From NCBI GenBank assembly GCA_903835555.1, contig CAILNN010000132.1, forward strand, positions 1 through 35,554: 35,554 nucleotides of DNA, read 5' to 3'. A program made the position numbers and the translations under genes. The notes beneath the pieces are model-generated. The model was not told the origin of the DNA, did no database searches, and saw nothing but the letters and a program-made list of their open reading frames with translations. Every line of letters starts with the position of its first letter. The stretch's first letter is position 1. The stretch is from an uncultured Verrucomicrobiota bacterium (lineage in GTDB: Bacteria; Verrucomicrobiota; Verrucomicrobiia; Limisphaerales; UBA9464). Shown here piece after piece: positions 1-7,805 of the stretch.

Positions 1-202
1 CTTTGGGAGCGAAATGGGGGCCTGGTGTGGATTGAACCGAGGCATTGCTGGCCCCTCGGACGGATTCTCCCATCAACTGGGACAACGCCAATGCTCCGAA
101 GCCATGCCCGGCTGTCTCAAGAAATCGGCGGCGCGACCATCCGGTAGTACCAGCGGCGAAAGGGCCTTGGCAGGACCGCTGGCTGAGAGGATCAGGGGAC
201 AT
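1..202 (-). CDS. DUF1501 family protein, N-terminal part only
   Basis: The first 67 residues of a protein that runs off the left edge. The ATG at 202 overlaps the end of the upstream DUF1553 gene by 11 bp, so the two are translationally linked. The N-terminus has a twin-arginine-like signal (SRRRFLETAGHGFGALALSQ), followed by PGPHFAPK, which matches the usual DUF1501 opening (RR-x-FL ... GFGALAL ... PHFPAK). DUF1501 proteins are exported, sulfatase-like proteins of unknown activity that nearly always sit directly downstream of a DUF1549/DUF1553 gene in Planctomycetes and Verrucomicrobia, as here. The family call rests on the signal region and the context; the catalytic part is outside the window. 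Confidence 0.8.
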   Translation of the reverse strand, partial: MSPDPLSQRSCQGPFAAGTTGWSRRRFLETAGHGFGALALSQLMGESVRGASNASVQSTPGPHFAPK

Positions 203-2456
203 AGGCAAATTCGTTGCTATTGATCAAGGCCAGGGAGAAGTCCGTCCATCCATCGGGATTGCCAGCAATAAACCGTTTTGCATTGTCCAGTTCCGTATCC
301 TTGGGCGGCCGGGAGAAACACCGTTCGAAGGCGGTCCGGATACGGTCATCGGGGCTCAAATCACCCTTGTTTAGGGAGTCGGCAAAAGCTTTGGCTGAAT
401 CCCATGCGAAGCGACTATTCATCAACACCAATGCTTGCGGGGCATGGGTGCTGACCGGGCGAACCGGACAGGGAGTCAGGGCATCGGGGGCATCAAAGGC
501 GTCGAATATGGGATAATGCACATTTCTCTTTCGATAGACGTAAATCGAACGGCGGTGATGTTGAGCTGGTTCGGGATGGGTTGGCCACAGTTCGACCTCC
601 TCCTGTTCGCTGAAAATCAAGGAGCTCACTTCCGGTTCGAGGTGAATATGAACTCCAGGGCCCCTGGCCTGCGGATTGAGGCGTCCGGAAACGGCAAGAA
701 TGGAGTCGCGCATGGCCTCGGCATCCATCCGGCGGCGATTCATCCGAGCCCAATACCGATTGTCCGGGTCTATGCGCGAGGAATTGACCGCATCCACCGC
801 AGACTGTCGGCGATAGGCCTCCGAAGTAACCATCCATCGGTGGATGGGTTTGAGATGCCAGCCATTCCGGATTAATTCACCGGCGAGCCAGTCCAACAAT
901 TCACCGTCGGTGGGGCGTTCTCCTCGAACACCGAAATCCGATGAGGTTGCCACCAAGCCCCTGCCAAAATGATGCTGCCAGAGCCGATTAACGATGACAC
1001 GGGCGACTAGTGGGTTGTTGGTCGCAGTCATCCAGTTGGCCAGGGATAAACGACGTCCCAAAGTGGGTCCACTTGCCGCCGGGTTCGTCCCATGGCTTGG
1101 ATTAAGCCCTTCCATGGCTGCCGCAAGGATTGTTGGGGGATGAGGGAGAACGGTCTGGCGTTTATCTTTGATGTTTCCCCGACGAAGGACGTGCGTGTCG
1201 GGAATTGGACCGCCGGTCTCAGTCATGGCCATGGCACGAGACGGGTGACGGGGCATTTGGAGCTCCAACTGATAGATTTGACGCTTCAGTTCCTCCCGGA
1301 GCTGATGGTCGCCTGGGTTCCGTGAGACGGCGTCGGCAATTTCCTCCCACTTCACTTCCAGAGCCACTCCAATTCCTTCGGCGATCCGTTGCTCTTCCGC
1401 AGAACGGTCTTCCTTGCGCTTGACTCGGATTTCCCGCTCGCGAGGTGTCAGGGCGGCTTCCTTGGCCGTCGCGATTGTCGCGCGGTACGGCTCTTCGAGC
1501 TTATTCTTCCTGTCCAACAATGGCTTAATGCTGGCCTCGATTCGGGCCTTCTCTTCCTCATAAACCTTCTTCTCGTGGTCTGAGTGAATCGCGGTTTCGG
1601 TCAGATGCGTTCCGGCGAAATAGGCTTCCAATCCGTAGTAGTCAGCAGCAGAAATGGGATCGAATTTGTGATCATGACATCGAGCGCACCCGACCGTGAG
1701 GCCTAGGAAAACGGATCCGAGGGAACCGACCATTTCGGTCAATTCATTCTGCCGCCTTACTTCCGGGTCAATATTGCCGGCCACCACTTCGCGTGGGCCG
1801 GCTCGACCGAAACCGGAGGCAATCAAAGCATCAGGATCACCTGGGGCAGCCTCATCACCGGCGATCTGTAAGGTCAGGAAGCGGTCATACGGAAGGTCCA
1901 GATTGAAAGAGCGAATCACCCAGTCACGGTAACGCCACGCATCTGGACGGTCGGCATCGAGTTCGAAGCCATTGGAGTCAGCGTAATGGGCAAGGTCGAG
2001 CCAATGTTGGGCCCAACGCTCACCAAAGGCGGGTCGAGAAAGCAACCGGTCGACGAGGCGCTCCCAACCGGCGGAGGAAGGGCCCTGTAAGAATTCATCG
2101 CGGTCTCCTGGGTCGGGTGGTAAACCCGTCAGGTCATAGGTCAGTCGGCGCAGCAAGTCCGTTGGGGAAGCTTCAGGGGCGGGAGTGATCCCCAGGCGCT
2201 GGAGGCGGGCGAGGATAAAGGCGTCGATCGGGTTTGCTGGCGTACGGCCATCCAAATGGGGAGGAACTACAGCGTGGAGTGGCTGGAAGGCCCAATGGTT
2301 GGTTAGATGGGATGCGGGAGTGGTCGCCGAGAGTGCTGGGTCGGCGTGTCCGCTCCAGCCAAATCCAGAGAGAAAGTAATAGGCTGCCAGCGCCCTGAGG
2401 AGGAACTGAACTGGCCATTTTCGATTCATACCCTTTTCAGAAACTAACGAGCTCAT
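192..2456 (-). CDS. DUF1549/DUF1553 domain secreted protein (PVC cytochrome-associated family)
   Basis: A 754-residue protein. A hydrophobic segment at about residues 16-35 is a signal peptide or anchor. The ATG at 2429 (residue 10) is an alternative start that would place the signal nearer the N-terminus. DUF1549 covers about residues 75-280: it opens with NPIDAFILARL and LLRRLTYDLTGLPP and contains a CxxCH motif at 257-261 (CARCHDHKFDPI), which may bind heme. A charged helical linker (about 290-390) leads to DUF1553 (about 460-740: LANWMTATNNPLVARVIVNR, RRRMDAEAMRDSIL, LINSNEFAYV). The N-terminal planctomycete cytochrome domain found in the ~1000-residue relatives is absent. It pairs with the overlapping DUF1501 gene. 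The pair is thought to act in periplasmic polysaccharide or redox metabolism, but no reaction has been proved. Confidence 0.9.
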   Translation of the reverse strand: MSSLVSEKGMNRKWPVQFLLRALAAYYFLSGFGWSGHADPALSATTPASHLTNHWAFQPLHAVVPPHLDGRTPANPIDAFILARLQRLGITPAPEASPTDLLRRLTYDLTGLPPDPGDRDEFLQGPSSAGWERLVDRLLSRPAFGERWAQHWLDLAHYADSNGFELDADRPDAWRYRDWVIRSFNLDLPYDRFLTLQIAGDEAAPGDPDALIASGFGRAGPREVVAGNIDPEVRRQNELTEMVGSLGSVFLGLTVGCARCHDHKFDPISAADYYGLEAYFAGTHLTETAIHSDHEKKVYEEEKARIEASIKPLLDRKNKLEEPYRATIATAKEAALTPREREIRVKRKEDRSAEEQRIAEGIGVALEVKWEEIADAVSRNPGDHQLREELKRQIYQLELQMPRHPSRAMAMTETGGPIPDTHVLRRGNIKDKRQTVLPHPPTILAAAMEGLNPSHGTNPAASGPTLGRRLSLANWMTATNNPLVARVIVNRLWQHHFGRGLVATSSDFGVRGERPTDGELLDWLAGELIRNGWHLKPIHRWMVTSEAYRRQSAVDAVNSSRIDPDNRYWARMNRRRMDAEAMRDSILAVSGRLNPQARGPGVHIHLEPEVSSLIFSEQEEVELWPTHPEPAQHHRRSIYVYRKRNVHYPIFDAFDAPDALTPCPVRPVSTHAPQALVLMNSRFAWDSAKAFADSLNKGDLSPDDRIRTAFERCFSRPPKDTELDNAKRFIAGNPDGWTDFSLALINSNEFAYVP

Positions 2457-2603
2457 GAAAACCCAACCGGGTACAAATGCAATTCCGATGAAACTTTTTG
2501 GCGAGGATAACCAGTTAAAAATACGCGCGCAGGACGGACAACAACCACTGCACCCGGGTATCCAAGCGCCATTCCCCCTCCCGGCTCTATTGCAACAGGA
2601 GGA

Positions 2604-2807
2604 TCAACCACCCGCGACGATTCGGACGATTTCGAGTTGGTCGCCCGGGTTCACCTGCCGGGATGAAAATTCCGATGGTGCCACAGCATCGCCGTTGTGT
2701 TCGACCACCACGCTCTTGGGGAAAAAACCGTGGGTTGCCAGGAAATCGATGAGGGAACAGGAGGCGGTCAGTGGCACGGTCTTGCCATTGGCGGTGACGG
2801 TCGGCAT
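2604..2807 (-). CDS. thiS: Sulfur carrier protein ThiS (stand-alone)
   Basis: A 67-residue ubiquitin-like protein ending in the diagnostic Gly-Gly tail (EIVRIVAGG). ThiF adenylates that C-terminus, it is converted to a thiocarboxylate, and ThiG uses it to build the thiazole ring of thiamine. The beginning MPTVTANGKTVPL, the central FFPKSVVVEHNGDAV and the PGDQLEIVRIVAGG end fit ThiS closely in sequence and length (~66). The frame stays open for another 145 codons upstream, but that part crosses repeats and has no homology I recognise, so I choose the ATG at 2807. No thiG, thiF, thiE or thiC is adjacent, and no thi-box riboswitch was noticed upstream. A MoaD-like carrier is the alternative, but the short length and central motif favour ThiS. 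Confidence 0.85.
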   Translation of the reverse strand: MPTVTANGKTVPLTASCSLIDFLATHGFFPKSVVVEHNGDAVAPSEFSSRQVNPGDQLEIVRIVAGG

Positions 2808-3117
2808 CGGCGAAATATGAGCGGCGAATGGAATTGCAGCAATGGAGTTCGGGCTGAGGAGAAGGCTCCCAGTGCGTTTCCCCGCGCATCTGAACTGGGA
2901 GTCATGGGGTTTAGCCCATCTTTCGCAACAGCGAACTCTGGCCTTCGTCGATTTCGCGGCCGTTTCCAAAGTGCCAGATGGATGTCGGTCCTGCGGACGG
3001 CCATTAAGCTTCGCTGGTGCGGAATAAGCCTGGTCCAGGCCACCGGGCAGACTGGAAAGCCTGCGGGACGGTAGCGTCTCACCCAGGGCGGTCGGAGGCA
3101 GGCGAGGAATCACTTGC

Positions 3118-3293
3118 GATGTAGGCGTGGGTCGGGCTTTCAGCCCTTTCGATATTTTGGGCCAGATTTCCTGGGCCGTTGGCCCAGACTGGTATGAAAT
3201 CGGGCCTTTGGCTCTCCAAGATCGGGGTGGTTTGGAGCACATCCGTCTTGACGGAGTCTCGCCCGATGTTGCTTTGCGTCAATTCGTTACGTG
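3118..3293. repeat. PVC-type intergenic hairpin repeat cluster
   Basis: This stretch fills most of the gap between thiS and the thioredoxin gene. It contains GGGCT-TTC-AGCCC (3134-3146), then a perfect 7-bp hairpin CTGGGCC-GTT-GGCCCAG (3171-3187), then 'ctggtatgaa'. This composition resembles intergenic repeats I recall from PVC genomes. The right part (about 3227-3293) carries GTGGTTTGGAGC, then ACGGAGTCTCGCCC and TTGCTTTG, and resembles 32703-32772 at the far end of the window. The reading frames that cross it are almost certainly not genes. No gene is seen in 2808-3334. Confidence 0.65.
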
Positions 3294-3334
3294 TGATTAT
3301 TAGGCGGAGGAAGAAGCGCTGTTGCTTGGAAGAA

Positions 3335-3898
3335 CTAGTGTGAAGCAGAAAAAAGCGGGGAGATTGCGGAATCGAGTTCTTTTTGGGTTAAGGCTCCCAG
3401 GAAACGGGCAACGAAGTTTCCTTGGCGATCGATGACCAAGGTGGTCGGCAGGGACATTCCCCCGGATAAAGGACCAACGGAAGCGCCGCCGAAATGGCTT
3501 TGTTGCAGGGCATCCGCAAGAACCACTGGGTAGGCAACCTTCATCCGTCGAACAAAGGGACGGACTGCTTCGGCTCCCCCGTCGTCAACGGAAGCCCCGA
3601 TGACCGTGACGCCATCATTGGTGTGGGACAATTGGAAGGCGTTGAGCTCCGGGATTTCTTGTCGACAGGGGGGGCACCACGTCGCCCAAAAATTCAGCAC
3701 GACAATCTTGCCGAGAAAATGGGTGGAATCGACTGGTTTTCCATCCAAGTCGGGCATTGTCCAAGCCGGGGCGGGTCCGTGCCCAACGGGGATTCGCATG
3801 AAGGTGGACCGGCGGTCAGCCGATAGATGCTCGATAACCCAGGCCATCGCAACTGCCAGGACGAGGGGAAGCAACCACCGTGGCCATCGGGCGATCAT
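3335..3898 (-). CDS. TlpA/ResA-like membrane-anchored thioredoxin
   Basis: A 187-residue protein. An uncleaved signal anchor (about residues 8-25) is followed by a redoxin/TlpA domain. The region GHGPAPAWTMPDLDGKPVDS precedes IVVLNFWATWCPPCRQEIPELN, with the redox-active CPPC at residues 75-78. The later TTLVIDRQGNFVARFLG carries the cis-proline loop (LPTT), all typical of TlpA. Such proteins reduce disulfides outside the membrane, for example on apocytochromes or their chaperones. The cytochromes encoded in this window are plausible clients, but that is inference. The gene lies 52 bp downstream of the SGNH hydrolase gene on the same strand, with a hairpin repeat between them, so co-transcription is uncertain. 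Confidence 0.9.
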   Translation of the reverse strand: MIARWPRWLLPLVLAVAMAWVIEHLSADRRSTFMRIPVGHGPAPAWTMPDLDGKPVDSTHFLGKIVVLNFWATWCPPCRQEIPELNAFQLSHTNDGVTVIGASVDDGGAEAVRPFVRRMKVAYPVVLADALQQSHFGGASVGPLSGGMSLPTTLVIDRQGNFVARFLGALTQKELDSAISPLFSASH

Positions 3899-3931
3899 CG
3901 TTCGATTCTAGACGGGGAATCCAGGGAGGCC

Positions 3932-3961
3932 AAGCGGCGAGACGCCGCTTCTACTTTGGGG
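3932..3961. repeat. REP-like hairpin repeat, copy 1
   Basis: A perfect stem AAGCGGCG-AGA-CGCCGCTT (3932-3950) followed by a conserved flank (ctactttgggg). A second copy with the same stem and loop and a near-identical flank lies at 24703-24733. It sits between the SGNH and TlpA-like genes, and the SGNH stop codon (3951-3953) lies in the flank. It lacks a U-tract, so it is not a standard terminator. Confidence 0.75.
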
Positions 3962-4658
3962 AGAATCCTGAAAGGCCAAGCTGTCGGTGCTCTTCCAGGA
4001 AGTCGCCAATGACCTTTTTCCAGACCGAATAGCCGAGCGCGTTGAGGTGGAGATTGTCGGATTGGTAATAGTCGGGAAGTGGTTCCCCGTGAAGGTCGAG
4101 TAACGGGCCGAAGGTATCGATGAAGTAGACTTGGTCTTCATTGAGCGCCCAACGTTGCAAACTGGCATTGAGTTCACGTTGAGAATCGAGGAGTGAGCGA
4201 CGGACGGGACTCGGTTTAACCGCCAGAACGACTACAGGGATACCCGGAACTTCCATCCGGCACCGGTGTAGAAACTGGGCAAAACCGTTCAAGATATCTT
4301 CCAGGGAGCATCCCGAGGCCAAGTCGTTGTCCCCTTCATACACCAAGATCAGGCTGGGGCGGTAGGGAGTTACGAGGTCGGAAAAGAAGTGAAGCAGATC
4401 GGACATTTTGGAGCCCCCAAATCCCCGGTTGAGGATGGGCCAAGTGGGAAACGCAGCCGGCATATCGGGCCACAAGCGAACGCTGGAACTACCGACGCAA
4501 AGGACCGGATGGGGGGGTGGAGGATAGGCCAAATCGTGCAGTGCGAAGGCATGCACTTCGGAATCAAAGGAAGAGGTCACGGATGATTGGGTATGCCAGC
4601 CAATCGAGATCGCCAGGGAGGCCAATAGTGTGAAACCCAAGCTCGAAGGAGTGCGCAC
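3951..4658 (-). CDS. SGNH/GDSL-family secreted hydrolase
   Basis: A 235-residue protein with an N-terminal signal peptide (about residues 6-20). The SGNH blocks are visible: block I VGSSSVRLW (nucleophile probably Ser58), block II NRGFGG (Gly80/81), block III EGDND (Asn111) and block V DNLHLN (Asp201, His204). Members hydrolyse esters of acylated sugars, lipids or polysaccharides outside the cytoplasm; the substrate cannot be told from sequence. The last residues and the stop are encoded in the flank of a hairpin repeat, so the C-terminus may have been changed by repeat insertion. It is divergent from hpnH across 90 bp, and the two may share a control region. Confidence 0.88.
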   Translation of the reverse strand: MRTPSSLGFTLLASLAISIGWHTQSSVTSSFDSEVHAFALHDLAYPPPPHPVLCVGSSSVRLWPDMPAAFPTWPILNRGFGGSKMSDLLHFFSDLVTPYRPSLILVYEGDNDLASGCSLEDILNGFAQFLHRCRMEVPGIPVVVLAVKPSPVRRSLLDSQRELNASLQRWALNEDQVYFIDTFGPLLDLHGEPLPDYYQSDNLHLNALGYSVWKKVIGDFLEEHRQLGLSGFSPK

Positions 4659-4695
4659 GGGGGTAATGTAGGGTCAAGGAATTCCCGTGCCAAAG

Positions 4696-4714
4696 GGGCA
4701 AATAGCTATTGCCC
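4696..4714. promoter_or_regulatory. Inverted repeat in the divergent hpnH/SGNH promoter region
   Basis: GGGCAA-N7-TTGCCC, perfect 6-bp arms with a 7-bp spacer. It lies 34 bp upstream of the hpnH start and 37 bp upstream of the oppositely directed SGNH start. Size and place fit an operator for a dimeric regulator. No regulator gene is nearby. Function is inferred. Confidence 0.35.
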
Positions 4715-4748
4715 TGCCCCGTCCCCCCCCTATGATGCGGCAGTTGTC

Positions 4749-6167
4749 ATGCGTTTTCCTTTAGCGCTTACCCTTAAGATTGCGAGCCACATCACCAAGC
4801 AACGCCTCAAGCGAGTTCCCCGATTCGCGATGGTGTTGCAGCTCGAACCGCTTCACACCTGCAACCTGACGTGCACAGGGTGCGGGCGTATCCGTGAGTA
4901 CTCGACCAGTCTCAAGGACATGGTGCCAATCGAGAAGTGCCTGGAGGCGGCTGCCGATTGCGATGCGCCGATGGTGTCTATTTGCGGAGGTGAGCCGCTC
5001 ATCTATCCCAAAATAGAAGAGTTGGTGGCCGGCCTGACCGAACAAGGGCGAATCATTTACATCTGCACCAACGGGATGTTCATGCGCAAGAAGATGCGCG
5101 ATTACATGGCCGCGCATTACACCGCAGCAATGGAGCCGCAACTGGCCCGATTGGTTGCTGAACAATTGGTCACGGAAAAGGAAGCCGAAGCAATTCGCAC
5201 TGCTGAAGGTGCAGCCAAGCAAAAGGTGGTCATTCTTCCATCCCAATGGATGTATTGGAATGTCCACTTGGACGGTCTGGAATACACTCACGACCTCATC
5301 GTAGAGCGCGAAGGGGTCTTCAAGGAGTGCATCGCCGCCATCCGCATGGCCAAGATTCTTGGCTATCAGGTGGCTACGAACACCACCATCTACAAAGAGA
5401 CGGAGATGGCGGAAATCGAGCAGATGTTCCAGTACCTATCGTGCCTGGAAGTGGACGGACACACGATTTCTCCGGGCTACGATTACGACGCAGCCAAGAA
5501 GGACATGGTGAAGCGTTTGGGCAAGGACCCGAAGGATTTCTTCCTTACCCGGGATCTGACCCGGGAAAAGTTCAAAGACATCGAAAAGTGGGGTGAGATG
5601 TTCACCCTGTTTGGAACGCCGGTGTATCACCGTTTCCTGGCGGGCAAACGTCAGTTGACCTGCTCCGCATGGGCCATTCCGACGTTTAATGTCAAGGGGT
5701 GGAAAGCTCCCTGCTATGTCATGACCGACGAGAAGCTTGGGCATTTCGAGCGCTATCAGCAAATGCTGGATACCGTGCAATGGGACAAGTATGGCGTCGT
5801 CAACGATGTCGCCCGGGATCCTCGCTGCGAGAATTGCATGATGCATTGCGGCTATGAGCCATCGGGGGCCATGAGCAGCAAACTCTCGGATACCTGGTTG
5901 AATTTGAAGTTCAACTTCAGCTCCCGTCCGAAGAAGGTGGTCGCTGGGGAAAAGGTGCTGGCTTTCAACGGTTTTAGCGTGGGCAAAGGACACTTGGCGG
6001 AAGCAAAATCGACGGTAAACAAGGCCTTGGCTGGAGCCCGGTCGGTTTACCAGCGCAATGGCGACCATGATCACGCACCGGCCACGGCCATACCGGTTTC
6101 CTCCCAACGCGATGAACTTCTCGCCAAACTTCGGGAAAACGGGCGCATCGAAGTGAAGCCGGAGTAA
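4749..6167 (+). CDS. hpnH: HpnH, radical SAM adenosylhopane synthase, enlarged form
   Basis: HpnH joins the 5'-deoxyadenosyl group of SAM to diploptene to give adenosylhopane, the first step of extended (C35) hopanoids. The radical SAM cluster motif is CNLTCTGC (Cys38, Cys42, Cys45), followed by the SAM-binding ICGGEPLIYP. NVHLDG (171-176), DGHTISPGYDY, TCSAWAIPTFNVKGWKAPCY and the C-terminal CENCMMHCGYEP (DUF3463) are HpnH hallmarks. At 472 residues it is longer than the ~340-380 usual for the family. There is an insertion at about residues 120-163 (charged, helical), just before the conserved HLDG strand, and an extra C-terminal tail after about residue 385. A squalene-hopene cyclase gene is not in the window. 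Probably expressed with hpnJ, 131 bp downstream. Confidence 0.92.
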   Translation: MRFPLALTLKIASHITKQRLKRVPRFAMVLQLEPLHTCNLTCTGCGRIREYSTSLKDMVPIEKCLEAAADCDAPMVSICGGEPLIYPKIEELVAGLTEQGRIIYICTNGMFMRKKMRDYMAAHYTAAMEPQLARLVAEQLVTEKEAEAIRTAEGAAKQKVVILPSQWMYWNVHLDGLEYTHDLIVEREGVFKECIAAIRMAKILGYQVATNTTIYKETEMAEIEQMFQYLSCLEVDGHTISPGYDYDAAKKDMVKRLGKDPKDFFLTRDLTREKFKDIEKWGEMFTLFGTPVYHRFLAGKRQLTCSAWAIPTFNVKGWKAPCYVMTDEKLGHFERYQQMLDTVQWDKYGVVNDVARDPRCENCMMHCGYEPSGAMSSKLSDTWLNLKFNFSSRPKKVVAGEKVLAFNGFSVGKGHLAEAKSTVNKALAGARSVYQRNGDHDHAPATAIPVSSQRDELLAKLRENGRIEVKPE

Positions 6168-6202
6168 TCAGCATTGGTTATCAGGGTCCATTACCGCGAT
6201 CG

Positions 6203-6245
6203 GGTCTGGTTATTGGTCTGTTTTGGTCTAAAACCATATTGGTCT
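6203..6245 (+). promoter_or_regulatory. Four GGTCT direct repeats upstream of hpnJ
   Basis: GGTCT occurs at 6203, 6215, 6225 and 6241. The last three are preceded by TT (TTGGTCT). Start-to-start spacings are 12, 10 and 16 bp, so the first three sites would lie roughly on the same helix face. This fits a cooperative activator site but could be chance repetition in a short spacer. Confidence 0.35.
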
Positions 6246-6255
6246 AATTCTTTTT

Positions 6256-6284
6256 TCGGCCTGAAAGGAAACAGTTCAGGCCGA
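6256..6284 (+). promoter_or_regulatory. Perfect hairpin just upstream of hpnJ
   Basis: TCGGCCTGAA, a 9-nt loop (AGGAAACAG), then TTCAGGCCGA: ten perfect pairs. The T-run lies on the 5' side and no U-tract follows, so it is not a normal terminator. It ends 14 nt before the hpnJ ATG, and that stretch (ggcgtttattttat) has no Shine-Dalgarno sequence. The only AGGA lies in the hairpin loop, 29-32 nt from the ATG. It may be an mRNA stability or translation-control element. Confidence 0.45.
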
Positions 6285-6298
6285 GGCGTTTATTTTAT

Positions 6299-7750
6299 AT
6301 GAGTCAGTCTCTCTTCTTGTCTCCACCTTCGTTTGATGGATTTGATGGCGGTGCCGGTTCGCGTTACCAAGCGCGCCGGGAGGTCACTTCCTATTGGTAT
6401 CCGACCTGGCTGGCTCAGCCAGCGGCTTTGACGCCGAATTCACGGTTGATGGACTGCCCTCCCCACAATATCGGTATCCAGCAGTGCTTGGATGAGGCGG
6501 TGAAGTATGACCACGTGATCATTCATACCTCAACGCCGTCGCTCAAGAATGACTCGAAAGTGGCTGAGGCGATCAAACAGCGGCGACCGGAAACTAAGAT
6601 TGGGTTTGTCGGAGCGCACGCGGCCGTGTTGCCGACCGAGACCTTAAAGGCTTCCGCAGCGATTGACTGGGTGGGGCGGAAGGAATTTGATTTCACCTGC
6701 AAGGAAGTCTGCGAAGGGCGCCCCATTGAGAGCGTGGCGGGCCTAAGCTTTCGGAAGGAAGGCAAAATCATCCATAATCCCGAGCGGGACTTGATCCACA
6801 ACATGGACTCACTGCCTTGGGTTGCGGACGTTTATCGCCGGGACCTTAAGATCGAGAACTACTTCATCGGGTATTTGTTGCATCCCTATGTGAGCCTGTA
6901 CACGGGCCGTGGATGTCCGGCTCAGTGCACTTTCTGCCTATGGCCTCAAACCATTGGTGGCCATAAATACCGGGTTCGTTCTGCTGACAACGTGGCGGCG
7001 GAAATGACCTACATGAAACAGTCCTTTCCACAGGTGAAAGAGTTCTTTTTCGATGACGACACCTTTACGGCCAACCTTCCTCGGGCACGTGAAATTGCCC
7101 GCAAATTGGCACCCTTGGGCCTAACCTGGTCCTGCAATAGCCGGGCAAACCTGGACTACGATACCATCAGCAGTTTCAAGGATTCAGGCCTGCGGCTATT
7201 CTTGGTTGGCTATGAATCGGGTAACGCTGACATTCTGACTCGAATCAAGAAGGGTGTGACGATGGATGAAATGCGCCGTTTTACCAAGGCCTGTCATCAG
7301 GCGGACGTGGTGATTCACGGCACCTTCATTCTGGGACTCCCGGTTGAGACCAAGGAAAGCATTCAGCGAACCATTGACTTCGCCAAAGAGCTCGATGTGT
7401 TCAGCCTTCAGGTTTCGTTGGCGGCACCCTATCCCGGAACTGAGCTCTATGAAATGGCTCGGCAGAATGGTTGGTTTGCAAAGAAGGACAAGACGGACAT
7501 CGTCCATACCGACGGATTCCAGCAATCCACTCTGGAATATCCGGAGCTGTCGCGGGATGAAATCTTCGAGGCAGTCGACCGATTCTATCGAGAGTACTAT
7601 CTGCGCCCGGGACCTATTCTGCGAATCGTGAAGACGATGCTGGAAGACAAGAGCATCCTGGTGCGCCGAGTTCGGGAGGGATTTGAATTCTTCCGAAGCC
7701 TCAACCAGAGAAAGACGGACTTGGCTCGCTCGCAGGCTGCAACCGCCTGA
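6299..7750 (+). CDS. hpnJ: HpnJ, B12-binding-type radical SAM protein of hopanoid synthesis
   Basis: A 483-residue protein opening with FLSPPSFDGFDGGAGSRYQ and YWYPTWLAQPAAL, which is characteristic of HpnJ. A cobalamin-binding-like domain (about residues 1-150) has VIIHTSTPSLKND and FVGAHAAVLP. The radical SAM domain (about 195-420) has YTGRGCPAQCTFCLW with the cluster cysteines Cys206, Cys210 and Cys213, then FFDDDTFT and LVGYESG. In Burkholderia, HpnJ acts with HpnI and HpnK to convert the glucosaminyl head group of bacteriohopanetetrol into the cyclitol ether. HpnI and HpnK are not in this window. A role in composite hopanoid head groups is therefore likely but depends on genes elsewhere. 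The ATG at 6299 has no recognisable ribosome-binding site. Confidence 0.92.
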   Translation: MSQSLFLSPPSFDGFDGGAGSRYQARREVTSYWYPTWLAQPAALTPNSRLMDCPPHNIGIQQCLDEAVKYDHVIIHTSTPSLKNDSKVAEAIKQRRPETKIGFVGAHAAVLPTETLKASAAIDWVGRKEFDFTCKEVCEGRPIESVAGLSFRKEGKIIHNPERDLIHNMDSLPWVADVYRRDLKIENYFIGYLLHPYVSLYTGRGCPAQCTFCLWPQTIGGHKYRVRSADNVAAEMTYMKQSFPQVKEFFFDDDTFTANLPRAREIARKLAPLGLTWSCNSRANLDYDTISSFKDSGLRLFLVGYESGNADILTRIKKGVTMDEMRRFTKACHQADVVIHGTFILGLPVETKESIQRTIDFAKELDVFSLQVSLAAPYPGTELYEMARQNGWFAKKDKTDIVHTDGFQQSTLEYPELSRDEIFEAVDRFYREYYLRPGPILRIVKTMLEDKSILVRRVREGFEFFRSLNQRKTDLARSQAATA

Positions 7751-7761
7751 TGACGATTTTG

Positions 7762-7790
7762 GGCTGGCGCTTGCTAAATACGCGCCAGCC
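7762..7790 (+). terminator. Hairpin after hpnJ, possible attenuator or weak terminator
   Basis: GGCTGGCGC, an 11-nt loop, then GCGCCAGCC (nine perfect pairs), starting 12 bp after the hpnJ stop and ending 15 bp before the next start codon. No U-run follows, so factor-independent termination is doubtful. A 3'-end stabiliser or a structure controlling the next gene are alternatives. Confidence 0.4.
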
Positions 7791-7805
7791 GCGCAGCTTC
7801 AGACC

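Noticed and set aside
2808..3242. N-terminal extension of thiS to a 212-residue protein
   Set aside because: The extension crosses hairpin repeats and has no similarity; the 67-residue form matches the family exactly.
3079..3282. 67-codon minus-strand frame in the thiS-tlpA gap
   Set aside because: It is translated repeat DNA; its end matches another intergenic repeat near 32740.
3932..3950. Reading the AAGCGGCG hairpin as a terminator of the SGNH gene
   Set aside because: No U-tract follows on the minus strand, and the same sequence recurs at 24703 in an unrelated context, so a repeat is the better call.
5436..6107. 223-codon minus-strand frame inside hpnH
   Set aside because: It is antisense to the conserved HpnH domain, has no homology I recognise and no start context; a shadow of hpnH codon usage.
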